From: Nocardia rhamnosiphila NBRC 108938 | Lineage (GTDB): Bacteria; Actinomycetota; Actinomycetes; Mycobacteriales; Mycobacteriaceae | Assembly (NCBI RefSeq): GCF_000720425.1 | Contig: NZ_JOAJ01000007.1 | Location: 62,001 to 126,000, forward strand | Direction of reading: 5' to 3' | Length of the DNA: 64,000 nt | Shown: positions 44,388 to 53,005 of the stretch, one piece after another | Position numbering within the stretch: position 1 is the stretch's first letter | Layout of the letters: every line of letters starts with the position of its first letter | Notes under the pieces: generated by a model | Seen by the model: only the letters and a program-made list of their open reading frames with translations | What the model was told of the DNA's origin: nothing | Databases searched by the model: none | Program-made: the position numbers and the translations under genes

Positions 44388-44944
44388 TGCATCTGATCGA
44401 GCATGTCGGAGAACGCGGCCTCGAGCCGCAGCGCCTTCTTGATCCGCTCGGCGGTGACGTAGGGGTACTCGCCGTATTCGAGGAAGCTCGGGACCTGATG
44501 CTCGCGGACGAATCGGGCGAAGGCCCCGGGATTCTCCCTCCAATCCTCGGGAAATCCTTCGAGGTTGGTGAAAACGGTGGTGATACCGGTCTTCCCGAAG
44601 AGGGCCACGGCATCCTCGGTGTACTTGTCGAAATCGGTATCGAAGATGCCCTGATATTGAAAGTGCAAGCCGGAGCCGACGTCGAACAACTGCCACCGCA
44701 GATAGTGGAGCCGCAGCGGCGCGAGCACATCCGGACTACCTGCGACAGCGTCTTCGATCTGCTTCCCGTACGCGCGTATCGCCTCTTCTCGGCCCAGTTT
44801 GACCTTCGCGATGATCGAGAACCCGTAGCAGGCGGGGGTCCGTGGGTAGATCGGGCCGTACCGACCCCGCTCCAGCTCGAAATAGCCGTCCCGGGGGATG
44901 GCCATCGCCGCGGGTTTGCTCCATTCGTGATCGTTCGCTGGCAT
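44384..44944 (-). CDS. Hypothetical protein, first gene of the DyP operon
   Basis: 186 residues, soluble, no recognised domain. Segments ACYGFSIIAKVKLGREEAIR and FDVGSGLHFQYQGIFDTDFD, with TGITTVFTNLEGFPEDW, look like a ferredoxin-like alpha/beta fold similar to the DyP half-domains (inference). The ATG at 44944 has GGAGG at ideal spacing. It is coupled to the peroxidase by GTGA, so the two are made together. Confidence 0.8.
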   Translation of the reverse strand: MPANDHEWSKPAAMAIPRDGYFELERGRYGPIYPRTPACYGFSIIAKVKLGREEAIRAYGKQIEDAVAGSPDVLAPLRLHYLRWQLFDVGSGLHFQYQGIFDTDFDKYTEDAVALFGKTGITTVFTNLEGFPEDWRENPGAFARFVREHQVPSFLEYGEYPYVTAERIKKALRLEAAFSDMLDQMQ

Positions 44945-45408
44945 ATCGTCCTCCGTGACAGGAGTTGACCGGACATCGAAAACCGACAAACACGCGGTGA
45001 AACCCGGAATGCCGCGATCCCCGATGTCAGGATCCTCGGGGCACATCCGCCGGTTATCAGAATAACTGCGCTGTTGCCACTCGGCACCCCCGGCGATCCG
45101 GTCCTCCGGCAACCCGGCGACGTACCCCGCTTCGCGAGCACACAGGCGAGATCGACGCCGCCCTTCGCCCTGGCCGCCGGCCACGGCCGAAAGCATGCAC
45201 CGTGGCGACCGGCCACGCCCGGCGAACCCGGGTATCCACCGCCCAGGACAAGCAACGGCCACCACCGGGCAGCCGAGTCATATCGCCGACCCCGGGGTAA
45301 AGGTCGAACCATGATTCGCGCGGAAAGGGCCGGCCCGGGCCCCTGCGTGACCGGTTAGCATTTCAAAGAGACCTCCGGACAGCGCGCGGCGATCGAAGGA
45401 GACTTCTC
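44945..45408. other. Divergent intergenic region, no gene seen
   Basis: 464 bp between the DyP operon and the monooxygenase gene. Frames here lack coding character. Both promoters must be in it; I see no clear palindrome. Confidence 0.5.
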
Positions 45409-46683
45409 GTGGAACGGACAACCTGCTTGGTGGCCGGCGGCGGACCGGCGGGACTGATGCTGGGTCTGCTACTCGCCCGGGCCGGGGTCGATGTCACCGT
45501 GCTGGAGAAGCACAAGGATTTCCTCCGCGATTTCCGCGGCGATACCGTGCACCCCACCACCCTCGACCTGCTCGACGAGCTGGGGCTCGGTGCCGAGTTC
45601 GGGAAACTGGGCGCCCGCGAGTTGCGGCAGATAGTGCTGCCGATCGCGGGCGGCACGCAGCTGCTCGCGACGTTCGAGCATCTGCCCGGCCCGCACAAGT
45701 ACGTGGCGATGGTGCCGCAGTGGGACCTGCTGGACCTGCTGGCCCGCACCGCCATGCCGGAACCAGGGTTTCATCTGCGGATGAGTACCGAAGCGACCGA
45801 ACTGATCCGGGTCGAGGGCAAGGTCATCGGTTGCGCCTATCGGACGGCCGACGGCGCCACCGGCGCGATCCACGCCGACCTCACAGTGGCATGCGACGGC
45901 CGCGCCTCGGTACTCCGGGCCTCGACCGGACTACCCGCACGGAGCTGGCCGACACCGATGGATGTGTGGTGGTTCCGTCTCCCGCGCACCGCTACCGACC
46001 CCGCCGGAGCGCTCCCCGTCGTCACCGCCCGCCGCGCCGCCGTCATGCTCGACCGCGGTGACTACTGGCAGTGCGCCACACTCATCGCCAAGGGTGCCGA
46101 CGCGGAAGCCCGGCGCGGCTCGGTCCGGGACATCATGCGCGGCATGGCCGAGGCCGCCCCCTGGCTCGGCGACCGCCGCGACGCCCTGACCGGTTGGGAC
46201 GAGGTGAAGCTACTCGATGTCCGGCTGGATCGGCTCAGCACCTGGTACGTCGACGGACTGCTCTGTATCGGCGACGCGGCGCACGCGATGTCCCCGGTCG
46301 GGGGTGTCGGCATCAATCTCGCGATCCAGGATGCCGTCGCCGCCGCCAGGATTCTGGCCGCACCGTTGCTCGCGGGGACCACGACGACCCGTGATCTGGC
46401 ACGAGTACAGCGCCGCCGGGCCATCCCGACCGCGGTGATCCAGGCCGTACAGCGGGTTCTGCACGCCCGCCTGATCGTGCCGGCTCTCACCGGCCGGGTC
46501 GAGATCGCCGGCGCCCCGAACGCACCCCGGGCCCTGCGATTCCTGCGCCGAATTCCGCTGGTACGCAGCATCCCTCCGTATCTCCTCGGCCGCGGGGTAT
46601 TGCCCGAACACGCACCGGATTTCGCGCGCCGCCCGCCCGCCGGGGCTGTCACCGGGCCGGAGGAAGCGGCATCCGACAGGTGA
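45409..46683 (+). CDS. FAD-dependent monooxygenase (PHBH fold)
   Basis: A 424-residue flavoprotein. The dinucleotide motif VAGGGPAGLMLGLLLARAG is at 8-26, VACDGRAS at about 162-169 is the DG motif, and CIGDAAHAMSPVGGVGINLA is the FAD ribityl motif. These group-A enzymes hydroxylate aromatic or polyketide-like substrates using NAD(P)H and oxygen. The GTG follows GAAGGAG. No redox partner is needed. Substrate unknown. Confidence 0.9.
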   Translation: MERTTCLVAGGGPAGLMLGLLLARAGVDVTVLEKHKDFLRDFRGDTVHPTTLDLLDELGLGAEFGKLGARELRQIVLPIAGGTQLLATFEHLPGPHKYVAMVPQWDLLDLLARTAMPEPGFHLRMSTEATELIRVEGKVIGCAYRTADGATGAIHADLTVACDGRASVLRASTGLPARSWPTPMDVWWFRLPRTATDPAGALPVVTARRAAVMLDRGDYWQCATLIAKGADAEARRGSVRDIMRGMAEAAPWLGDRRDALTGWDEVKLLDVRLDRLSTWYVDGLLCIGDAAHAMSPVGGVGINLAIQDAVAAARILAAPLLAGTTTTRDLARVQRRRAIPTAVIQAVQRVLHARLIVPALTGRVEIAGAPNAPRALRFLRRIPLVRSIPPYLLGRGVLPEHAPDFARRPPAGAVTGPEEAASDR

Positions 46684-46762
46684 AACGGTAACCATATGAA
46701 AGCTGGCGATCGGCAGCAGTGGATATAGTCTCAGGTCGGGGCACGTATTCGAGCGAATTGCG

Positions 46763-46790
46763 GGCCTGTCCATTCCGCGATGGACAGGCC
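46763..46790 (+). terminator. Terminator hairpin after the monooxygenase
   Basis: GGCCTGTCCAT and ATGGACAGGCC form a perfect 11-bp stem with a 6-nt loop, 80 bp past the stop. No U tract follows. Confidence 0.65.
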
Positions 46791-46828
46791 GATATGCGAC
46801 AGAGAAACATCGGACCGTGTTTGAAAAG

Positions 46829-46873
46829 CTTTCCGGAATTAACTATCAAAAATTGATAGTTAATTCCGGAAAG
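46829..46873. repeat. Perfect 21-bp inverted repeat with 3-nt centre
   Basis: The arms 46829-46849 and 46853-46873 are perfect reverse complements around AAA. The arm begins CTTTCCGGAATTAACTATC. The arm is AT-rich in a GC-rich genome. As RNA it would be a very stable hairpin; as DNA it could be a cruciform or a dimeric operator. It lies about 130 bp before the secreted protein gene. Confidence 0.7.
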
Positions 46874-47001
46874 GTTACTTTCGGCATGTCGAGATCGATG
46901 ATTTCGACCACAGAAAGATGAGAACAGGTTATATTTTAAAAACCCTTTTCGGAGGGTTCGACATCCGGTCGCACCGTTGCTCAACATTTCTGGAGATAGC
47001 C

Positions 47002-47619
47002 ATGAGATCGACCTCTTCCCTGCTTCGTGCCGGCATTATTGCTCCGGTGGCCGTCGCGTCCATCTTTTGTTTGGCCGCACCGGCAAGCGCCGCCCCCGTC
47101 AGCGTGAACTGGAACTGCCGGGGCACGATCCTCGGTATCGGCCAGAACTCGAACATGACCACATCGGTCACCGGCACGGCGCCGAGTTCGGCGGCGTCGG
47201 GTTCCGCGGTGGCCATCACCATCACACCGGGCGCCTCCTCGGTTCCCAGTTCGGCTTCCGGCTTCACCGTGAACAACATCAGCAACCTGAAGATGACCAT
47301 TCCGACTCCGGCGAATTCGACATTGGTCTCGGCCAGCGCCTCCGGGGGTACCGTGGCCGGCACCGTCGCCACGTCGGGCGGGAATGTCGTTCTGACCGTA
47401 CCGGGCCCGATCGCCGGCGGCACCACCTTCACCCCGCCGGCGGTGACCATCAATGTCACCGCCGGAGCCGCCGGAACATCGATCACCAGCAAGTACGCGG
47501 GGACCAGCTACACCAGTCCCGGCATGACCATGACGACCAACGTCGCCTTGGTCGGCAATGTCGCGACCTCGTGCTATCCGAACCCGTCCCCGACCCTCAC
47601 CACCACAACTGTCAGCTGA
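47002..47619 (+). CDS. Secreted protein of unknown function
   Basis: 205 residues with a classical Sec signal peptide (about 1-30, LRAGIIAPVAVASIFCLAAP then ASA cleavage). The mature part is beta-rich and Ser/Thr/Gly-rich with two Cys (NWNCRGT near the start and TSCYPN near the end) that could form one disulfide. It resembles small secreted beta-sandwich proteins of Nocardia and Rhodococcus (DUF6801-like, weak). The ATG at 47002 follows GGAGATA; the frame extends to 46918 without support. Confidence 0.8.
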   Translation: MRSTSSLLRAGIIAPVAVASIFCLAAPASAAPVSVNWNCRGTILGIGQNSNMTTSVTGTAPSSAASGSAVAITITPGASSVPSSASGFTVNNISNLKMTIPTPANSTLVSASASGGTVAGTVATSGGNVVLTVPGPIAGGTTFTPPAVTINVTAGAAGTSITSKYAGTSYTSPGMTMTTNVALVGNVATSCYPNPSPTLTTTTVS

Positions 47620-47831
47620 GCCGGCGGACAGACACCACGGCGTAATGACCGGCGCCCGCGCCGGCAGCCGGTGGTGAACATGCCTGGACCGGGTTGTCCC
47701 AGCAGCCCGGCCCAGGTCTCACCCGGGGCGGTCCGGGCGGGGACCGTCCCTGATAGTGATTGCCCTGCTTCGGGTTTGGTGTAGCGGCAGTTACTTCGAC
47801 CGAATATTCGGATGCGCAGTATCGCATCGGC

Positions 47832-47864
47832 CGCTGTGTCGTACAGTGCATATCCGACACAGCG
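47832..47864. promoter_or_regulatory. 10-bp inverted repeat CGCTGTGTCG-N13-CGACACAGCG
   Basis: Perfect 10-bp arms (47832-47841, 47855-47864) with a 13-nt centre containing the AT-rich TGCATATC. It could be an operator for the MarR-type gene downstream or a hairpin. Confidence 0.4.
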
Positions 47865-47956
47865 ACGGCCGCCTCGCCGGCCGGAGCGGTGCCCGCTTTC
47901 GTGATGGTCGTCGGCCGCGGTTCGGGCTGCCGGCCGATCGATCGACAGGAGCCCAC

Positions 47957-48158
47957 ATGTCCGCTTCGAACGCCCGGCGGCGATCCCTACCGCACGCAGC
48001 GAAAACCGTAGCACCCACTCGTGATTCCCCGACCGCCCTCGATCCGCGCCGCGCTGGCACGGCCCGCGGCATACCTCGAGTCCACCGATCTCCCTGACTC
48101 CCCGGACGACATCGGTCGCTCGGCGACCGAGCGCGCCCTGATCGGTGACTTCTGCTGA
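47957..48158 (+). pseudogene. Possible small or frameshifted gene before MarR
   Basis: ATG 47957 with GACAGGAG at good spacing begins MSASNARRRSLPHAAKTVAP and stays open to 48097. A second frame from GTG 48021 to the stop at 48156-48158 reads PAAYLESTDLPDSPDDIGRS and ALIGDFC, with codon use more like real genes but no ribosome binding site. A single indel near 48020 would join them into a 66-residue protein. I do not recognise it; it may also be spurious. Confidence 0.25.
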
Positions 48159-48193
48159 GCGGTTTGATGTTTCGAGTGATCGAGGGAAGGCCT

Positions 48194-48691
48194 ATGTGTC
48201 CGAGAACAACCGAACCCGCCCGAATCTCGGTCCAGCTCAAAAGGGCCCTGGAGTTCTATCACGGAACCGTCGAGGACCTGGTCCGCGAATTGATCAGAGT
48301 CCTGGGCGTGAACGAGACCGATCGGCGTGCCCTGGAGATCGTCCTGCTCGAGGAGGAGAAGGCCACGACACCGAAACTGCTGGCCGAAAGGCTCGGCCTC
48401 ACCGCCGCCGGCGTCACGATCATGCTCAACCGGCTGGAGAAGCAGGGCTACATCGCCCGATCGCTGCACCCGACCGATCGTCGCCGCGTGATCGTGATGG
48501 CCACCGAACTCGCGGCCCATCGCATACAGGAACTCGTCGTACCCATGATCGTCGAGAGCTACAAGATGCTACTGAGCTCGTACGACTCCGCCGAACTCGA
48601 CATAATCGCCGACTTTCTGATCCGTGCGGGCGAACTGCAACAAATCCACCGCCAACGGCTGCGGAACGTGGTTCCCTATTCGAAACCCTGA
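48194..48691 (+). CDS. MarR-family transcriptional regulator
   Basis: A 165-residue winged-helix regulator. TTPKLLAERLGLTAAGVTIM is the recognition HTH, followed by LNRLEKQGYIARSLHPTDRR and RRVIVMATE, the wing with its conserved D-x-R motif. Flanking helices give dimerisation. MarR proteins usually respond to small phenolics or oxidants. The ATG at 48194 is chosen for GAGGGAAGG upstream; TTG 48164 and ATG 48167 are alternatives. Targets are unknown. Confidence 0.9.
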   Translation: MCPRTTEPARISVQLKRALEFYHGTVEDLVRELIRVLGVNETDRRALEIVLLEEEKATTPKLLAERLGLTAAGVTIMLNRLEKQGYIARSLHPTDRRRVIVMATELAAHRIQELVVPMIVESYKMLLSSYDSAELDIIADFLIRAGELQQIHRQRLRNVVPYSKP

Positions 48692-49038
48692 AAACCTCGA
48701 TCACGAAGCCTTGCATGAATTGAGAGAAATCCGAGGCGCCGCGAAATGCGGTACCCAGAAATTGCTGTGGAAGTGCGGGTGCCCGGTATCTGCGCATTAC
48801 TCTTCTCGGTAAATACCTGACTCACGGATGCCTCGTCGAGCTGTTCGGTGAGGCGACACCGTACTGCCCGCTCTTCGGCGTTCGGCATAACTGCCGGAAT
48901 TCGATGTTCCGGCACTCGGGCTTCTTTTCGGGTGGTGAAAACGTCCTGGTCGGTCACTGGTTTCCCGGCCATGCCGTCCGAAGTGTCGTCACCGGATCCC
49001 AGCGGTCGGCACATCCCGAGGGAGAAAGCAGTAGTCGA
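48692..49038. other. Intergenic region with hairpin
   Basis: 347 bp between the MarR gene and the Thr-rich protein gene. It contains the terminator-like hairpin at 48892-48930 and nothing else I can support. Confidence 0.5.
48892..48930 (+). terminator. Hairpin followed by T-rich tract
   Basis: TGCCGGAA and TTCCGGCA (8 bp) enclose TTCGATG; CTTCTTTTC follows after 6 bases. It is about 200 bp past the MarR stop, so assignment is tentative. Confidence 0.4.
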
Positions 49039-50097
49039 ATGCAAACAGGTGACAACAGCGAAGAAAAACCGGCAGAGCCGGACATCGATGCCGAACCGCC
49101 TCGGCCTCGGATTCCGCGATGGGGCGGCCGGCAGGCCGCGGGGCCATCGGCCGATCGGTTCCGGCGGCAGATATCACGTGCGGGTGTGGTGGCTGCATTG
49201 ATCACCACGGCGATCGGGATAACGGTCATGGTGCGGGCGGATTCGAACCCGCCGGTGCGGGCGAACGACTCGGGCGAATGCACCGTGCAGGCTTCCGACC
49301 ACCACGCCGTCCGACGCCGGACCAGCGTGACGAACCCGGACACCACACTGAACGCAGCGAGCGAGGCCTCCGCACCGGGCGACGTCGCGGGCCCGGACAC
49401 GGCTTCCGATACCGGGGCCGCCCAGCCGACCGCCGATTCCACCGACCCCGCTACCGGCACGGCGACCGCGACGGAATCGACGACACCCATGACGACGGAT
49501 GCCCCGGCCGCGAACTCGACAGATGCGTCGGTGAGCGCCAGTTTCTCTGCCACGGTAAGTCTCTCGGTCCAGATCTCGGCCGGCGTACCGGACCCGCGTA
49601 CGGACACCTCGATACCCACGGTGACCGTCACCACGACTCCGACGGAGGCGCCGACGGTCACAATGACAGCCGATCCGGGCACGGTGACGGTGCCGGCCGA
49701 TCCGCCGACGATCACCGTCACATCCGACCCGGTGACCACCACAGTGCCGGCCACCACGACAACGGCACCGCGCACCACATCGGCGCCGACGAGCACCACA
49801 ACGGCACCGACCAGCACCACGGTGCCGACCAGCACCACGACTACGACTACGACTACGACTACGACGGTGCCCACAGGCGCCACGACGACCCCGCTCCCGG
49901 CGAGTTCGAACACGACATCCACGGCACCGGAGTTGTCCTCCACATCTGTGTCGCCGACAACCACATCGACGCGGTCTACGCCGACCGCAGCGCCGAAGAC
50001 GACCGAGCCCTCGACGCCGACGCAGTCGGCGCCTCCGGCGATTCCGTCGATCGCGCGCCCACCGGCCATATCACCAGAGGCGACGGCCGCGGGATAA
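49039..50097 (+). CDS. Membrane-anchored Thr/Ser/Pro-rich protein
   Basis: About 352 residues. A basic N-terminus (about 1-45) precedes one membrane helix (AGVVAALITTAIGITVMV, about 48-65); the remaining 280 residues are Thr, Ser, Pro and Val-rich, mucin-like and probably extracellular and O-mannosylated. A DNA hexamer repeat ACGACT (49837-49860, four perfect copies) encodes part of a poly-Thr run and could change in length. The ATG at 49039 gives the best topology; an upstream ATG at 48904 is possible. No enzyme domain is seen; a surface stalk is likely. Confidence 0.7.
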   Translation: MQTGDNSEEKPAEPDIDAEPPRPRIPRWGGRQAAGPSADRFRRQISRAGVVAALITTAIGITVMVRADSNPPVRANDSGECTVQASDHHAVRRRTSVTNPDTTLNAASEASAPGDVAGPDTASDTGAAQPTADSTDPATGTATATESTTPMTTDAPAANSTDASVSASFSATVSLSVQISAGVPDPRTDTSIPTVTVTTTPTEAPTVTMTADPGTVTVPADPPTITVTSDPVTTTVPATTTTAPRTTSAPTSTTTAPTSTTVPTSTTTTTTTTTTTVPTGATTTPLPASSNTTSTAPELSSTSVSPTTTSTRSTPTAAPKTTEPSTPTQSAPPAIPSIARPPAISPEATAAG

Positions 50098-50296
50098 GCA
50101 CGCCGCCCCTCATTTACCCCGTCACCGCCGGCATGCCGTGGGCTGAATCGCACCACGCACGCCATCCCGCCGCCCGGCACCGACGTTCCGTTCGACCATG
50201 CACAGGATTTCCTTCAGCGGCGGCGGCTCGTTCCGATGGGAACTCGGCAGCCCGGCCCCACGGCGCGTGCCGGGCAGGTGTGCGCGGTTCGGACTC

Positions 50297-53005
50297 CTAC
50301 GATGCGGGATCGGCGCCCGGGTCCCACAGCGCGCGGGCATAGCGTAGATCGGCGCGCAGTTCCGTGGACAGCTCATCCGATTTCGACTCGGCCAGCGCCC
50401 GGAGCAATCGACTGACCCGGAGATAGTCGCGATACACCCGCTGGTTTCCGCCGCCGGGCTCGGTGCCCAGCGATGAACCCAGTGTCGCCCAGACGAAGTC
50501 GGGATCGGCCCACATCACCCGTCGCCATCCGGTGAAACCGGATACGCGACCGTTCACGAACAGAATGTTGTCGATGGTGAGGGCAGCGGGAATCAGCTGG
50601 GATCGATTCGGCCGCAGTACCTTCGCGAGGATCGGGGCGAACGGTTGGGCCGGAATATCATGGGCGGCGAGCTTGTCTCCGTGTGCCGCTGCCGTTCGCA
50701 TGTCCTCGTCGATCAATGTGCGCAGCAGCTGGGCGGGATCGTCGGCGACGAGATAGCCGTCGGTCAGCGCGGTGGCGGGAATCTGCCGCAATTGTTCCAG
50801 CAGTGTCTGCACCGGAGCATCGACCTCGTCCACCACATGGCCCCGGTCGGCGGCAGCGACCGGGTGCCCGGGCAACCTCTCCTCGACGAGCACCGGCGCC
50901 GAGCCGTCATGCGGCACCTGCGGTTCGAGCACGCACAGGGGGCGCGGCACACGTGTCACCCCGTGGCGGTGCAGCAGCGCCAGCAACTGTGCCTCCCTCA
51001 TGGTGGTGGGGGCGACTGTGGGCTGATCGCCGACCAGGACGAAACCATCGCCGACGACCGTGCTCCAGCGATGAGAGCTCTCGATGCGGAAGGCGCGCGT
51101 GCTCGAGGCCAGGTCACGCAACATCGACGCTTCGTCTTCTGTCATCGGCACGGCCTGAGATCCGCGCTCACCAAGCGTCGCATATTCCCGTGCCCCGCGC
51201 AGTGGGCCGACTACCTCCGAGCCGATCGGCCGGTGCGGCGACCGCGTGGCGGTCATAGTCTTGTCCGCGCTGACCGTGCCGAAGTACCGCATGCGCATGG
51301 CGAAGGTCAGGGAGCGGTTCCATCCCTCGCTGTTGTCGCTGAGCCGGGTGTCCTCGAACTCCCCGATCCAGTCGCGGGCGCAGGCGGGAATATCGAGGTC
51401 GACGGGTTCGGTGCCGGTGTGCAGCACAGTCACCCGGGTGACCCGGTTCCACCATGGTTCATTGGTGCTGACCAGCATGAGCACTGCTCTGCCCACGGAC
51501 GTGCGCAATGCTGCGCCGACGGACAGCGCGGTGGTCGCGGAGGCCGCGCTTCGTTTCCACCCGGGCCAGTCGCCCATCGTTTCACGGACGAATCCTCGGA
51601 TCGCGTGGGTGATGTTCCGGATCGTGGGCTCGTCGAAGACCTGTCCGTCCTCGCGGAGTGGAACTGTCATCACCCTCGGGTTCGACGCGGTATCGACGAC
51701 CAACCGGTGGTCGTGCCCCAACGCCCGTCGGACCAGGTCGGCAGCGCCCCGGGTGGATGCGCCCACCATCTCGAGCACCGCGGCATAGCTGGCCATGTAG
51801 GCGGTGTCACGACTGGGATCCATCTCCCGGCCGAGGATCGCGGGCACAGTGTCATGCGCTACCCGCTGCACATCGAGAATCGCTCTGGCGATCCGTACGT
51901 TGACGGGCAGATCGGCGCTGGACAATATCCCGGCCACACCCCGATGGTCCAGAATCGCCATATCCCAGCATCGTGGGCCCAGCAGTGCCAGATCCCAATC
52001 CACCAAACCGAACGGGAGCAGCGTGTTGTCCGGGATGACGTCACCGTGCAGCAGCGTGAAGTCTTCGGGTTCGGCCTCCTCGACCATCGCCTCGACCAGA
52101 TCGAACATATCGCGCGGAATCTGTAGCTGATCGAAAATCCGTGCTGCCCCCGGATTGTGCAGCAGATCCTCGAACAAGCGCCGCTGTTTGTCGATAATCC
52201 ATCGGAAAAACCCTGCGGTATCCCGATCGTCGGGCATCGGTTCTTGTAACAGTTCACGGATTTCCGGTTCCGGAATCCGATCCAATTGCGCCCACAGCCC
52301 GCGGAAACCGGCCAGTATCTCATCGCGGTGGTCGTAGAAGTCCGATGCGGTGGCCTGCCGCCCCGGCAGCATATTCGTGAGCACGATCGGTGTGGACTCG
52401 GTGGCAACCCACCGGTCGTCGAGACACAGATCGGTCAGCCTCGCATACGGCAGGGGCACATTCTGCACCTCATGCTTCGCCAATAGCCGCAGGGTGTCGT
52501 ACTCACGCAACACCCGCGGGTCCACGCCCTCGGAAGGCTTACGCATCCGGGCGAACAGACCGAGCTCCGGAAGCGCGTAGTTGAAGTTGTTGAACCCTTG
52601 CAGCTGCTGACCGCGTTGCACCGCCTCCTGCGTCGCGGCCTCGGCCACCGTTTTCGGCATGCTCGGGCGTGCGTCGTTCACCGCACCCAGCGGCCGGAAC
52701 ATGGTGACGTGCGCATTCGACCGGCCGGGCTCGGGTGGGTTGTTCGGGTCGGAGGGCGGAAGCCGACCCGGCCGGGAACCGATTGCGCCGTCGGAATCTC
52801 CGGAGGCGGATGATCTCGTCGACCCACCGCGCGGATCTCGACCATCCGATATGCGCTGTGCAGCCCCGCTCCACGGTGTGGGTCGCGCCGGGAGGCGAGG
52901 CTCGGACGCCTGCGGTGCGGCACTGTTGTCGGGCGGTGTCTCGACGTATGTGCCGGAAACCGGCCTCTCCGTCGGCTTACAGCCGATCCGGTCGGTACCG
53001 CGCAC
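50297..53005 (-). CDS. Large protein with two APH-like kinase domains (third ORF of the giant locus)
   Basis: 902 residues from GTG 53005. Residues 1-115 are a disordered linker with two I-G-x-x-P motifs (7-11, 75-79). Residues 130-430 form an aminoglycoside-phosphotransferase-like kinase: FTLLHGDVIPDN (catalytic HGD at 320-322, Asn327) and GLVDWDLALLGPRCWDMA (metal-binding Asp336). Residues 500-620 are a linker of unknown fold. A second APH-like domain (about 630-875) keeps the shape (ALTIDNILFVNGRVSGFTGW, WADPDFVWATL) but lacks HGD, so it is probably a pseudokinase. GTG 53005 has no ribosome binding site, and coding character continues upstream to about 53090, so this ORF is likely the C-terminal part of the upstream ORF separated by a frame break. 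Confidence 0.75.
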   Translation of the reverse strand: MRGTDRIGCKPTERPVSGTYVETPPDNSAAPQASEPRLPARPTPWSGAAQRISDGRDPRGGSTRSSASGDSDGAIGSRPGRLPPSDPNNPPEPGRSNAHVTMFRPLGAVNDARPSMPKTVAEAATQEAVQRGQQLQGFNNFNYALPELGLFARMRKPSEGVDPRVLREYDTLRLLAKHEVQNVPLPYARLTDLCLDDRWVATESTPIVLTNMLPGRQATASDFYDHRDEILAGFRGLWAQLDRIPEPEIRELLQEPMPDDRDTAGFFRWIIDKQRRLFEDLLHNPGAARIFDQLQIPRDMFDLVEAMVEEAEPEDFTLLHGDVIPDNTLLPFGLVDWDLALLGPRCWDMAILDHRGVAGILSSADLPVNVRIARAILDVQRVAHDTVPAILGREMDPSRDTAYMASYAAVLEMVGASTRGAADLVRRALGHDHRLVVDTASNPRVMTVPLREDGQVFDEPTIRNITHAIRGFVRETMGDWPGWKRSAASATTALSVGAALRTSVGRAVLMLVSTNEPWWNRVTRVTVLHTGTEPVDLDIPACARDWIGEFEDTRLSDNSEGWNRSLTFAMRMRYFGTVSADKTMTATRSPHRPIGSEVVGPLRGAREYATLGERGSQAVPMTEDEASMLRDLASSTRAFRIESSHRWSTVVGDGFVLVGDQPTVAPTTMREAQLLALLHRHGVTRVPRPLCVLEPQVPHDGSAPVLVEERLPGHPVAAADRGHVVDEVDAPVQTLLEQLRQIPATALTDGYLVADDPAQLLRTLIDEDMRTAAAHGDKLAAHDIPAQPFAPILAKVLRPNRSQLIPAALTIDNILFVNGRVSGFTGWRRVMWADPDFVWATLGSSLGTEPGGGNQRVYRDYLRVSRLLRALAESKSDELSTELRADLRYARALWDPGADPAS

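Larger units (their letters stand above)
46684..47001. other. AT-rich intergenic region with two strong hairpins
   Basis: 318 bp, clearly less GC-rich than its surroundings. It carries an 11-bp terminator hairpin (46763-46790) and a 45-bp near-perfect hairpin (46829-46873), each annotated separately. No gene is seen apart from an unsupported in-frame ATG at 46918. Confidence 0.6.
47620..48193. other. Intergenic region with inverted repeat and small ORFs
   Basis: 574 bp between the secreted protein and MarR genes. It holds a 10-bp inverted repeat (47832-47864), a 46-codon ORF from ATG 47957 with a good GACAGGAG site, and a 45-codon frame from GTG 48021 that looks more like coding sequence. 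The two frames overlap and may be a broken small gene. Confidence 0.45.

Noticed and set aside
43041..44696. Longer DyP frame starting at 44696
   Set aside because: The first 103 residues are antifamily, Arg-rich reading inside the preceding gene; the coupled GTG at 44387 is preferred.
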